Origin: Haloglomus salinum
GTDB lineage: Archaea; Halobacteriota; Halobacteria; Halobacteriales; Haloarculaceae
Assembly: GCF_024298825.1 (NCBI RefSeq)
Contig: NZ_CP101153.1
Coordinates: 434,001-498,000, forward strand
Length of the DNA stretch: 64,000 nt
Reading direction: 5' to 3'
The notes under the pieces are model-generated. The model worked only from the letters and a program-made list of their open reading frames with translations. It was not told where the DNA came from and did no database searches. This document shows, one piece after another, positions 16,742-24,931 of the stretch. The position numbers were made by a program, and so were the translations under genes. Every line of letters starts with the position of its first letter. Position 1 is the stretch's first letter.

Positions 16742-18477
16742 GCTCCGATTCCGTCTCGGGCTCGGTCCGGCCCACCGGCGCCCGGCACCAGACCGACCGC
16801 GTCGAGGGGATCGAGACGGTCCCGACGAAGGGGCCGACGCCAGCCCGCCACGGTGGCGGTGGCAAGCTCGTCCTGTGTGACCAGCACCGTGACGCCGACG
16901 CGGTCCCGTTCGAGGTCGGCGAGTATCGCACGCTCCCGGACGGCTCGCTCTACCAGTGGTGTCGCGCCGCGTGGGTCGCTCACGACGACGCGCTCGTCGA
17001 GGACCACAAGGGCCGCCAGTACGCGGTCCTCTCGCGGTCGTTCACTCGCCCGGACGACGACTCCGAGTACGCGGTCACGCTGAAATCGAGTCGCTGGAAG
17101 GCTGGCACCGGCGAGGGTGAGGATTACAGCGCGTGGTGGAAGTACGACCTCACCGTCCAGCCGCTCGACGAGGACGGCGCGGTCGACTTCGAGCGGACGC
17201 CCGACCAGAGCCTCACGCTGAAGATCGAGCCCCAGTACGACGACCTCGTCTACCCCGACGGGAACGATCTCGACCTCCCGCACGGCGAGGGGTCGGTCGT
17301 CCGCGTCAGCTCCACCTGGGTCGACGAGCCCGAGGAGATGCTGGAGCGTGCGGCGCGACTCCTCGGTCACGCGCTCGGCTACCAGCTCGACCACGACGAT
17401 GTCGTCCAGGACTCGCTCGGCTTCTCGAAGGCCGAGGTGCACGTCCGGTTCGACGAGGACCGTGAGGGCGATGCCGTGCATACGCTGCAGCAGTCCTCGG
17501 ACCTGCTGACGGCGCATCACGGCGACCACGAGTGGCTGAAGAAGGTCGAGGACGGCTGTGTCCTGAAGGGGAAGATCCCCGCGACCGACTGCTGGGAGCA
17601 ACTCGGCTTCCCCGACCTCGATGCCGATATCCTCCTGAAGGTCTACTATCCTGACCACAAGGAGGCGCTCGACTACCCGATGGACCAGCCGAAGATGGAG
17701 GTTGCGCTCGCCGGCAAGGAGCGCGTCCAGCAGGAGGACGGCTCGACCTACCGGCGGATGTTCAGCTGGGACCGCTGGGACGAGGTCATCGCCATCCTGG
17801 AGGAGATCCTCCTCTCGCACCTGGAGTGGGCCGGCATCGAGCGCGGCGACCTCGTCGCGGATGACTACTTCGACGGGCCCGAGGCCGACGTGCTGGCGTT
17901 CGATATGCCGGCGGGCCGGCGTCACTGGCTCCAGAAGCACTACCAGAGCCTCGTGCCCGCGCTCTACCGCGAGGCCACGCACACGCACACCGACCTCGTG
18001 TACGACATCCTCGATGTCGTCCGGCGCAAGGAGTCGGTCACCTACCACGGTTTGGCCGAGGAGACCGGCGCCGCCTACCGGACCGTTCGCGAGCACGTCC
18101 GGAAGCTCGCCGAGGAGATCGGGGGTGACGACCCCGGCATCCTGGAGCGGCATCGCGGCGCCGTCACGGTCATCACCTTCAGCTCCCGCTACTTCGAGGA
18201 GCAGGCCGACGACGCGCTCGACCAGATCAAGCCCGACGACCAGCCCGAAGACCGCAAGGAGCGTGCCGAGGAGCGTCGCGAGCGCCGCGAGAGCGACGAC
18301 CAGGCGGACGAGAACGAGGACACGGCCTCGTCGAACGTCTGGGAGTACTTCGCCGATCTCGACCTGACCGCCGACCAGCTGGCCAGCGCGCTCGACCAGG
18401 AGTACCTCTCCGACCAGCACGTCCGCGTCCGCGTCGACGACTCGTCGCTGTTCCCGACCTACGGCCCGCCCGGGTAG
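16738..18477 (+). CDS. 579-residue HTH protein, last gene of the left arm
   Basis: GTG start overlapping the previous stop. A cysteine/histidine segment near residue 47 (LCDQHRDAD) is followed by a long alpha/beta region without recognised motifs. A helix-turn-helix stands at about residues 433-457 (VTYHGLAEETGAAYRTVREHV), then a highly charged linker (about 500-535) and a C-terminal segment. Size, position at the end of the operon and the HTH suggest a DNA-binding role such as replication or packaging. No catalytic motif was identified. It is highly acidic like its neighbours. Confidence 0.7.
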   Translation: MSSDSVSGSVRPTGARHQTDRVEGIETVPTKGPTPARHGGGGKLVLCDQHRDADAVPFEVGEYRTLPDGSLYQWCRAAWVAHDDALVEDHKGRQYAVLSRSFTRPDDDSEYAVTLKSSRWKAGTGEGEDYSAWWKYDLTVQPLDEDGAVDFERTPDQSLTLKIEPQYDDLVYPDGNDLDLPHGEGSVVRVSSTWVDEPEEMLERAARLLGHALGYQLDHDDVVQDSLGFSKAEVHVRFDEDREGDAVHTLQQSSDLLTAHHGDHEWLKKVEDGCVLKGKIPATDCWEQLGFPDLDADILLKVYYPDHKEALDYPMDQPKMEVALAGKERVQQEDGSTYRRMFSWDRWDEVIAILEEILLSHLEWAGIERGDLVADDYFDGPEADVLAFDMPAGRRHWLQKHYQSLVPALYREATHTHTDLVYDILDVVRRKESVTYHGLAEETGAAYRTVREHVRKLAEEIGGDDPGILERHRGAVTVITFSSRYFEEQADDALDQIKPDDQPEDRKERAEERRERRESDDQADENEDTASSNVWEYFADLDLTADQLASALDQEYLSDQHVRVRVDDSSLFPTYGPPG

Positions 18478-19004
18478 CGCCGCTCACGCCGGCGCTCGCC
18501 CGCTTCCCCAGCCGCAGCACTCGATACCAATCCTTTCTTTCGCGCTCGCTTGCCGCGAGCCCAGCGTCTCGACGCACTCCCATCCGGCGCCGTGCGTAGT
18601 TTCACTTTCACCGGGGAGTTGATAGCTTATTTCCGCGCCAGTTTCGCCACAACTGGCCGCCAGTCGCCGGCGCGACCGCCGGCCTCGGCCGCTCTCGGCG
18701 CCGCTCCGAGGGGTGTCAGCGGCCTGCGGGGCTGCCGGGGGGCCTCAGAGGGGTGCCACTAAGGTGGTGAGGGATAGCGGGCTGGCCCATAGCGGGCCAG
18801 CCCTCCCGCACCGCACCGCCCCGAGCGTCTGCACGCGGGAGGACGGTTGACGACGCCATGTACGGGCAGTACTACCGGGCGGTACAGCGGCCGGTCGGCG
18901 TGCCGGTCCGCCTTAGTCACACCGCCCAGCAGTGCCGTCGACGGGCAGGAATTGACTATCGACCCGCCGCAGAGTTTTTGCGGCCTCCGCGGGGTCTCGC
19001 TGGC
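18478..19004. other. Intergenic region after the left arm, with a strong hairpin
   Basis: No gene is supported here. The region contains an AT-richer stretch (ttgatagcttattt, ~18,617) and a perfect hairpin at 18,779-18,803 (stem gggctggccc/gggccagccc, 5-nt loop). The hairpin could end transcription from the left arm or be part of an origin or regulatory site. Confidence 0.5.
18779..18803. terminator. 10-bp stem hairpin
   Basis: The arms gggctggccc and gggccagccc pair perfectly around atagc. There is no T-tract behind it on either strand, so termination is only one possibility. Confidence 0.35.
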
Positions 19005-19241
19005 ATGACTGTGACAGCGCCGGAGTTCGATCCGGAACTCAACGGCTACGCCGCAATCGAGCGTGACGGGACAGTCCATGCAGTTTCGGGAGAGTACGAC
19101 TCCGAGGGCGAGCAGAATTTCGAGGCGCACTGTGGTGCGTTCACTATCGGGAGCCAGGAAGGTGGCCCCAGGTCAGAGTATCTCGGGGAGGGCTACGACT
19201 GGTGTGGGCGATGCTGGCCGGACTGGGTCATCGAGGAGTAA
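19005..19241 (+). CDS. Small protein with C-terminal cysteine motif
   Basis: 78 residues, acidic, starting at the ATG after a purine-poor leader. Contains HCGAFTIG and DWCGRCWPDW; the three Cys plus a His could bind zinc. A TATA-like run is not obvious. Monocistronic and convergent with the minus-strand genes at 19,276. Function unknown. Confidence 0.5.
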   Translation: MTVTAPEFDPELNGYAAIERDGTVHAVSGEYDSEGEQNFEAHCGAFTIGSQEGGPRSEYLGEGYDWCGRCWPDWVIEE

Positions 19242-19275
19242 GAGTAACACAGCCACACCAGATCGGTGTAGACCC

Positions 19276-19410
19276 TCACGGCCCGAGCACCACCGCGTGG
19301 CCACAGCGGTTGCACTCGACGACCGGCACGCCGTCGCGCTCGTGGATCGACAGCAGCGCGTGCTCCTCGCCCAGCTCCGCGACCGTCGCGAGGATGGCGT
19401 CGACGGTCAT
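19276..19410 (-). CDS. Mini zinc-finger protein
   Basis: A 44-residue peptide (MTVDAILATVAELG... VVECNRCGHAVVLGP). The pair CNRCGH with a preceding His could bind zinc in a dimer. Its ATG overlaps the stop of the upstream gene (19,407-19,625) by 4 bp, so it is co-translated with the surface-protein operon. Confidence 0.55.
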   Translation of the reverse strand: MTVDAILATVAELGEEHALLSIHERDGVPVVECNRCGHAVVLGP

Positions 19411-19625
19411 CCGTCGCCCGAGAGCCCCTCGTCCTCACGGTGGAGCAGCGCGACCCGTTCGGGGTCGGGCACCAGCCAGTGGGCGGCAGCCACGCCAGCG
19501 ACCGACACGCCGAGCCCGGCGGCCGACAGCCAGCCGTCGACCTGCCCGGCGATGAGCCCGCCTGCGAAGCACGACCACGCTAGCACGATCAGCGCGTACT
19601 GGGTGTTGGGGTGGGGCGTCTTCAT
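19407..19625 (-). CDS. Small two-helix membrane protein
   Basis: 72 residues with two hydrophobic segments (YALIVLAWSCFAGGLIAG and AAGLGVSVAGVAAAHWLV) and an acidic tail. It overlaps the 840-residue surface protein gene by 4 bp. It may be a small partner of that protein in the membrane. No family recognised. Confidence 0.6.
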   Translation of the reverse strand: MKTPHPNTQYALIVLAWSCFAGGLIAGQVDGWLSAAGLGVSVAGVAAAHWLVPDPERVALLHREDEGLSGDG

Positions 19626-22144
19626 TTCCCACCCCGCCACGGCAACAGGCTACCTGCGCCGCCGCTCGATGAGCCGCCCGCACCGGGGTCGCTGGGGCCC
19701 GACGAGCTGCCGAATCGACGATACGCGAGGTAGCCCAGGCCGCCGATGAGTGCCACCCCGACCGCGGTCTGACTCGTCGAGGGGCTGCCACCGCCACCAC
19801 CGGCGCCACCGCCGCCGATGGGCGCGCCCAGGAGCGCGTCGCTCCCGAGTTCGTCGGTGTAGTTGAACGTCTCACCGCCGCTCGTGTAGTTGCCCTCAAG
19901 CGTCGTGTCGCCGGGGGCATCCGAGGCGTTGCCCGTCAGGCCATCGCTCACGCACCAGGTCGTGTAGCCGACGGCGGTGTCGAACTGGCGCTCGCCGGCA
20001 TACGACTGGTTGCCGCTCGTGAGGTTGTACTCCAGGCTGGTCGTCTCGAAGGACGGGTCCCAGTACTCGACGAGGACACCCTCCGAGCCGTCGGCCTGGA
20101 TACACTCGCCGGCGAGTTGGGGCCCGAAGCCGTCGCCGTAGTCCGGGGCCGTGAAGTTCGTGTCCGGCGTGTCCGGGTAGTCGTAGTGGTACCCGTCACC
20201 GTCCCGGTCGAACGGGTCCGGCGGTGGGGCGAGGGGGCCGCCGCCGTTGACCGGGCCGACCTCGGTCGCGGTCGCCGTGCCGCTGGTCGGCGTGCCGATG
20301 GGCGTGGCGGTCGCGGTCGGCGACTCCGTCGTCGGCGTGACCGAGATCAGGAACGGGTCCGCGCGGGACTGGTTGGCTCGCCAGCCCAGTGACTCCCAGC
20401 GTGTCGAGAGGCCGCCGCTGGTCGCCTCAACGGCGACGCGGTACGGTTCCCCGTCGGTGAGGCGGACATCGGCTTGCCCGTACGCGTTGATGTCTCGTGT
20501 TGCGACCTCGGTCCAGGTGCCCGGCCCGGCCTTGAACGTCGTGCCGCCCGGGAGTGGGAGTTCCAGCGCCCGGTCGAATCGGTAGATCGTCAGCTCCGAG
20601 AGTGACGGCGGGTAGGTGTACTGGGCCTGCTCGCCGAGCTGGAACTCGCGCTCGAAGGTGTCCTGTTTGAAGAGTGTGAAGTCAACCGTTCGCGGGGAAC
20701 CGGCGACGGTGATGGATTTTGACTTGTTTTGGTAGCCGTCGGCGGTTGCGCGGACGGTATAATCGCCGTCGCTGACGCCGGAGAAGCTATAACTACCGTC
20801 GCTGGCCGTCGTCGTGGACTGGACGACACTTCCGGACTGTCGGAGCTCGATGGTAGCATCATCAACCCCCGAACCATCGGAGCTGACGGACCCCGAGACA
20901 GAGGACCCGGATTTAGATCCAACACTGTCTATCAAAACATCCGAGCCGGCATCCGACGCTAGATTTACCGCGCCTAATTGACTGACGTTCTCCTCGTCAA
21001 AACCCAGCTCTTTGCTCGTCTTTGAGTAGGTTTCATTTTCAACAGTTACAGTATAAGTTTCAGAATTGAAATCGGGAGTTATTACGAAAGTATACCAGCT
21101 ACCTTCAGAAATATTTATATTAGTGTATGCAAATCCACTTTTTTGATTCGCGGCTATTCTCACTTTTCCATTGTCTGCCATTGCCCAAATATTTGGCCCT
21201 AAGTCACGGTAGTGCGTACTGCCATTTTTATAAAATTGGATTCTTAATTCGTTTTCATTGTCGGCGGTGTCGAATGAGTTGAACTTTGCCGCAACAGAAT
21301 ATGAATCAGCAGTCTCTTCAGTAGTATTTGCAGAAATATAAACAAGGCCGCCGCTGCTTGGCGGACTAGTCAATGCGTAAGTCCCCTGATAGCTATCAGA
21401 GGATGTAACGCTATAGTAGCCAGTATCGCGCGACCACCTCGTTGTGTTAAATGTGCCACTCTCAAATCCATCCAGACTCGCTGAGAGGTCCGCGCCCGCA
21501 GCAGCCATGCCGGATGCTGAGATTGGGCCGAGCGGGAGGGCGAAGGCGCCCACGAACATCGACGTGACGACCAGCACGGCGACCGCCACGCTCCGCGCCT
21601 CCACAGTAGACAGCCGACTGGTAACGCGTCCGCCTGCCGACACGAGCGCATCGCCGCGAGCCCGCGCCGGCCCGACCCAGCGTGCTCGTGTGGAGAACAG
21701 CACGCCCGTGGCCAGCAGCGCGAGCAGGCCGACGAGCCCGCCCGTGACCACGTAGATCGACGCGGCCGCGTAGACGACGCCCGCGACCTGCGAGCGCTCG
21801 ACCGGCTCAATGCCGGCGCCGGGGCCGCCGCTCCACTGGTCCGGGTGCGGTTCCGCGGTGCCCTGGGTTATCCAGCCGTCACTCGTGCGCTCGACCAGCT
21901 CGTGGCGCAGCCAGCCAGCCTCCGAGTGGAAGACGGCCACGTCGCCCGCCTCCAGGTGGCCGGCCGGCCCGTAGACGACGACCTGCGGGACCGACTCGCC
22001 CATGCTGTCGCCTACCGTGGAAGTAATCCCGACCGGCAGCGCCGTCGACGGGCTTGCGAGGACGACCGCGGTCCCGATAACCGCGAGCAACAGCGTCACG
22101 CTCGCGAAGAGTGCGACTGCCGGTCGTTCACGGAGCCAGTTCAT
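19622..22144 (-). CDS. Sec11-type signal-peptidase domain fused to a lectin-like surface protein
   Basis: 840 residues. Residues 1-~130 match archaeal type I signal peptidase: a first membrane helix, GDSM with candidate Ser47, LEAGDVAVFH, RHELVERTSDG with candidate His81, TQGTAEPHPDQ with Asp102, and VAGVVY. Two further membrane helices follow (~135-155, ~185-205). Residues ~220-405 look like a concanavalin/LamG-type beta-sandwich, and ~410-490 match the carboxypeptidase regulatory-like fold (GSVSSDGSGVDDATIEL, DGDYTVRATADGY). A Pro/Thr/Gly region and a C-terminal membrane helix (~795-812) end the protein. Most probably an outward-facing surface protein of the element. The lectin-like part is encoded by AT-rich DNA unlike its surroundings. 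Confidence 0.8.
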   Translation of the reverse strand: MNWLRERPAVALFASVTLLLAVIGTAVVLASPSTALPVGITSTVGDSMGESVPQVVVYGPAGHLEAGDVAVFHSEAGWLRHELVERTSDGWITQGTAEPHPDQWSGGPGAGIEPVERSQVAGVVYAAASIYVVTGGLVGLLALLATGVLFSTRARWVGPARARGDALVSAGGRVTSRLSTVEARSVAVAVLVVTSMFVGAFALPLGPISASGMAAAGADLSASLDGFESGTFNTTRWSRDTGYYSVTSSDSYQGTYALTSPPSSGGLVYISANTTEETADSYSVAAKFNSFDTADNENELRIQFYKNGSTHYRDLGPNIWAMADNGKVRIAANQKSGFAYTNINISEGSWYTFVITPDFNSETYTVTVENETYSKTSKELGFDEENVSQLGAVNLASDAGSDVLIDSVGSKSGSSVSGSVSSDGSGVDDATIELRQSGSVVQSTTTASDGSYSFSGVSDGDYTVRATADGYQNKSKSITVAGSPRTVDFTLFKQDTFEREFQLGEQAQYTYPPSLSELTIYRFDRALELPLPGGTTFKAGPGTWTEVATRDINAYGQADVRLTDGEPYRVAVEATSGGLSTRWESLGWRANQSRADPFLISVTPTTESPTATATPIGTPTSGTATATEVGPVNGGGPLAPPPDPFDRDGDGYHYDYPDTPDTNFTAPDYGDGFGPQLAGECIQADGSEGVLVEYWDPSFETTSLEYNLTSGNQSYAGERQFDTAVGYTTWCVSDGLTGNASDAPGDTTLEGNYTSGGETFNYTDELGSDALLGAPIGGGGAGGGGGSPSTSQTAVGVALIGGLGYLAYRRFGSSSGPSDPGAGGSSSGGAGSLLPWRGGK

Positions 22145-22159
22145 GCCGCATCACCCCCA

Positions 22160-22393
22160 ATGGCTATCCGCGCGCCAGCCCACCCTGTCGGCATGGTCGA
22201 GACCCGATTCGACGCAGTGGTCTGGGGCTGTTGGCTCGGGGCTGCACTCTGCCTGGCCGCCGCGGCGACCGCGTCCACGCCCCGGCTGCCGACCATCGCG
22301 CTGGCCATCGGCCTCCAGGTGGTCGGGCTGGTCGCACTGGTCGGGCAGGCGTCGGCCGTCCTGGCCGACGCGTTCGGCGCCACGGCTGGGTGA
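22160..22393 (+). CDS. Small membrane protein
   Basis: 77 residues (an internal ATG at 22,193 would give 66) with two hydrophobic helices (VVWGCWLGAALCLAAAATA and ALAIGLQVVGLVALVGQAS). Divergent from the 840-residue gene with only 15 bp between starts, and followed by the HicB-like gene in the same direction. Function unknown. Confidence 0.5.
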   Translation: MAIRAPAHPVGMVETRFDAVVWGCWLGAALCLAAAATASTPRLPTIALAIGLQVVGLVALVGQASAVLADAFGATAG

Positions 22394-22438
22394 GCGCGCG
22401 CCCGAAGGGTTTTGCTGGCCGCTGGCCTACGCCCGCGC

Positions 22439-22684
22439 ATGACTGCCGGTCCCGAGATCCACCTCATCGAAGAGGGCGACTGGTGGGTGTCTCGCGATAT
22501 CGAGACAGGTGTCGCCTCGCAAGGTGAGACGCGAGCGGAAGCGCTCGACATGCTCGACGAGGCCGTCGCGCTCCACCGCGGTGAGGTCGGTCGGCCGGTC
22601 ACCGACGATGACCTCCGCGAGTGGGGCATCGACCCCGACGCGTTGGAACCTGGCTCGAAGGAGTTGCCCGAGTTCATGCGGTAG
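22439..22684 (+). CDS. HicB-like antitoxin-type protein without visible HicA
   Basis: 81 residues with the HicB core: EGDWWVSRDIETGVASQGETRAEALDMLDEAVALH, a partially degraded RNase H-like fold used by HicB antitoxins, and an acidic tail. HicB normally pairs with the small mRNA-cleaving toxin HicA encoded next to it. No HicA-like gene is present within several hundred bp on either side, so it may act as a stand-alone regulator, or the toxin may be elsewhere. Confidence 0.75.
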   Translation: MTAGPEIHLIEEGDWWVSRDIETGVASQGETRAEALDMLDEAVALHRGEVGRPVTDDDLREWGIDPDALEPGSKELPEFMR

Positions 22685-22772
22685 TCGGGTCGCGAGCGAC
22701 CGTCGTCGCCGGTGTCTGTCGCCGTGCCCGCACTGTTCGTCCGCCCAGCATCACAGCCAGCGATGCTGTCGT

Positions 22773-23030
22773 TCACGCCGGCTCACCTCCCTCAAGCGCC
22801 GCCATCGCTCTGCGGCCGGTGCCGAACATGACGACCAGCGCCAGCAGTGCCACCGGCACGGCGACCAGCGGTAGCTCGCCGACCGCGAGCACGCTCCCGG
22901 CGACGACGAGGCCCGAAATACTGGCCAGCCACGCCCAGAAGCCCGCCTCGCGAGGCCTTGGCTCCCGACGCGTCTGCTCCTCGGTTGGTCGCACCGTGCT
23001 GTGTTCGTCCGCGTTCTGTGTTGCACTCAT
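22773..23030 (-). CDS. Small two-helix membrane protein, end of the membrane operon
   Basis: 85 residues. A charged N-terminus (about 35 residues) is followed by two hydrophobic helices (FWAWLASISGLVVAGSVLAV and LPLVAVPVALLALVVMFG) and a short tail EGGEPA. The tail encodes a ribosome binding site (gggaggtgag) directed at a GTG at 22,776, but the frame after that GTG does not look like a gene. A downstream gene may have been lost here. Confidence 0.6.
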   Translation of the reverse strand: MSATQNADEHSTVRPTEEQTRREPRPREAGFWAWLASISGLVVAGSVLAVGELPLVAVPVALLALVVMFGTGRRAMAALEGGEPA

Positions 23031-23089
23031 GAGTCTGAACCCGCGAGTCCGCCCAGTTCCCGCCCGATACCCCGCGTCGTCGCCATCAT
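23027..23089 (-). CDS. Possible 20-residue bridging peptide
   Basis: The frame starts at an ATG that overlaps the stop of the upstream membrane gene (ATGATG at 23,086-23,091) and its stop overlaps the start of the next one (ATGA at 23,027-23,030). It would encode MMATTRGIGRELGGLAGSDS. It may merely hand ribosomes from one gene to the next. Confidence 0.3.
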   Translation of the reverse strand: MMATTRGIGRELGGLAGSDS

Positions 23090-23541
23090 GCCAGCACCCC
23101 GCTGACGGCACTCACCAGCCAGTGCACGATGCCCGCGCCCAGGCCCATCGCGCGCTCGACGCGCAGCGTTGGAATCACGCGTGTGAGGAGCCCGAGCACC
23201 AGCGCGCCCGCGATAACGAGGAGATACCGAACCGACTGGCCGGCCGCCTCGCCCGCCTTCAGTGCCTTCCGGCCGTAGAGCGCGAACGCGATCAGGGCCA
23301 GTAGCGTCCCCGAGATGCCGATGCCGGCGGCCCCCAGGAGACTCGACACGAGGTCGCCACCGACCAGTGGCACCAGCGCGATTCCGGGGGCAAACCCGAA
23401 CAGCGAGTGCTGACTGGCTCCTCCCCCACCGCCCCGCTTGTCCCGGAGTACGCGCGCGCGTTCTGTGCGCGCGGCGCCGCAGCGCGGGCCGCCGCCGGGA
23501 GTCGCGAATCGAGCGGAAATCGAGCCGAGTTCGGCGCTCAA
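23086..23541 (-). CDS. Multi-spanning membrane protein
   Basis: 151 residues from a TTG codon, chosen because it overlaps the ATPase stop and follows a perfect ggaggtg 8 bp upstream. An N-terminal basic part (~45 residues) precedes three or four hydrophobic segments (GIALVPLVGGDLVSSLLG, ISGTLLALIAFALYG, YLLVIAGALVLGLLT, IVHWLVSAVSGVLA). Its position directly after the ATPase suggests a membrane partner of it. Confidence 0.65.
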   Translation of the reverse strand: MSAELGSISARFATPGGGPRCGAARTERARVLRDKRGGGGGASQHSLFGFAPGIALVPLVGGDLVSSLLGAAGIGISGTLLALIAFALYGRKALKAGEAAGQSVRYLLVIAGALVLGLLTRVIPTLRVERAMGLGAGIVHWLVSAVSGVLA

Positions 23542-24929
23542 ATCGACGCACCTCCGTCGGTCGCGACCGGCTGCTCGTCGCCATCCGATTCCCGGGGAAT
23601 CGGGTCGCGAGTGTTGATCTGGAGCGAGTACGACGGCATCAAGTCGGCCGCGTTCGGCCAGTCGACCTCCTCGAAGTTCTCCGGCGAGAACAGCGTGCCT
23701 TCGCCGGGGTCCTTGCCCTTGTTCACGTTGCTCTCGAAGGGTGTCGAGCCGAACCCGAGCGGTGCCGCGCCATCCGTCGTCGGGACCGCACGGCCCGCGG
23801 TGTGGAGCCGGTAGTGGATCTTCCGGCGCCAGCGCGCCGACACCGCGACCTCGCCGTGGCCGGCGCCGACTAAGGTCACGTTGCGCTTCCGGAGGTCGGC
23901 AGTGAGGTCACCGCCCAGCTGGTGGACCTTCTGGTAACTGCCGAAGGTGTCTTTCTTCGCGTCGTCGGGGGCGATGTCCTTGATCTCGTCCCAGATGAGC
24001 GCCAGCGGCGTCGACCGGTCACGGCCGTCGACGGCCGCCAGCAGGAGCGCGACCCACCAGTGTGGCGTCGGGTCGCCCGGCGCGAACAGGTCGTCGCGCT
24101 GGGCCGGTGGCTCGACGGTCCGGGATGGAATCGACTCGAAGAGCCGCTGGCAGTGTGAGAACGTTGGGTCCGGGTAGACGACGTTGATGCCGCCCGCGCG
24201 ACACTTCCGCAGCGCGTCGACGGGCCCCTGGTAGTGGACGACCTCACGGGCGAAGTTCCCGAGTTCCGGGTCCCGGCCCACAGGGTCGACCGGCCGCTCG
24301 GGCCGGAGCGTCGCGTCGATCTCGGCACGGGCCGGGAGGATCAGCCGGACCCACGGCGCCAGCGGGAGCCACTCCGAGCGCGATGGGGCGCCCCGCCAGA
24401 CGACGGCCTCGCCCATCCGGTGGCCGTTCGCTTCGAGGAATCGCTGGGCACAGGTCCGGAGCAGCGTGCTCTTGCCCTTCCCGGGCGGGCCCAGCACCAG
24501 TCCGAAGATGCCGCCCTCGGTCTGGTCGGCCGGCGGGTTGGTCCAGTAGTGCTCGTAGAGGTCCGCGACCGGGCCCCAGCCTGCACCGTCCGAGCGCCAC
24601 ACCGTCGGGTCGTAGTGCGGGATGCCGTGGAGCCGCCGGATGCTGGCGGCGTCGGTGTGGGCGTTGCCGTTCTCCGGCGTCAGCTCCGCACTCCGCAGGT
24701 CGGCGCCGATGGCGACCGGCCGCCCGGCGTCGTCGTGGACGACCTCGCCGACGGCCAGCTCCCAGGCGTGGTGATCGCGAGCATACGCGTCGGCCATCTC
24801 ACGCCCCGTATCCACGAGGTCGCCTCGGAGCCCGTAGTCCGGCGTCCGCGGGTCCTCGTGCGGCCGCAGGTCGATGTCGTCGTCGGGCGTGTTCGGTACG
24901 TCGTCGTCCGGGTGGGTGTCGTCGGTCAT
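23538..24929 (-). CDS. P-loop ATPase of the membrane operon (HerA/FtsK-like size class)
   Basis: 463 residues with an acidic N-terminus. Walker A is GPPGKGKST at residues 147-155 and Walker B is PLALIWDEIKD at about 308-318. There is a later GAGHGEVAVSARWRRK segment where DNA-pumping ATPases carry sensor/arginine residues. It is the only ATPase in the operon of membrane proteins, so it probably powers DNA packaging, translocation or particle assembly. It could belong to the HerA/FtsK superfamily, but no diagnostic motif beyond the P-loop pair is clear. It ends in DGGASI, whose codons form the next ribosome binding site. Confidence 0.75.
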   Translation of the reverse strand: MTDDTHPDDDVPNTPDDDIDLRPHEDPRTPDYGLRGDLVDTGREMADAYARDHHAWELAVGEVVHDDAGRPVAIGADLRSAELTPENGNAHTDAASIRRLHGIPHYDPTVWRSDGAGWGPVADLYEHYWTNPPADQTEGGIFGLVLGPPGKGKSTLLRTCAQRFLEANGHRMGEAVVWRGAPSRSEWLPLAPWVRLILPARAEIDATLRPERPVDPVGRDPELGNFAREVVHYQGPVDALRKCRAGGINVVYPDPTFSHCQRLFESIPSRTVEPPAQRDDLFAPGDPTPHWWVALLLAAVDGRDRSTPLALIWDEIKDIAPDDAKKDTFGSYQKVHQLGGDLTADLRKRNVTLVGAGHGEVAVSARWRRKIHYRLHTAGRAVPTTDGAAPLGFGSTPFESNVNKGKDPGEGTLFSPENFEEVDWPNAADLMPSYSLQINTRDPIPRESDGDEQPVATDGGASI

Positions 24930-24931
24930 GG

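Noticed and set aside
16663-18420. 585-codon minus-strand open frame
   Set aside because: Antisense to the 579-residue left-arm protein, which is coupled to its upstream genes by overlap.
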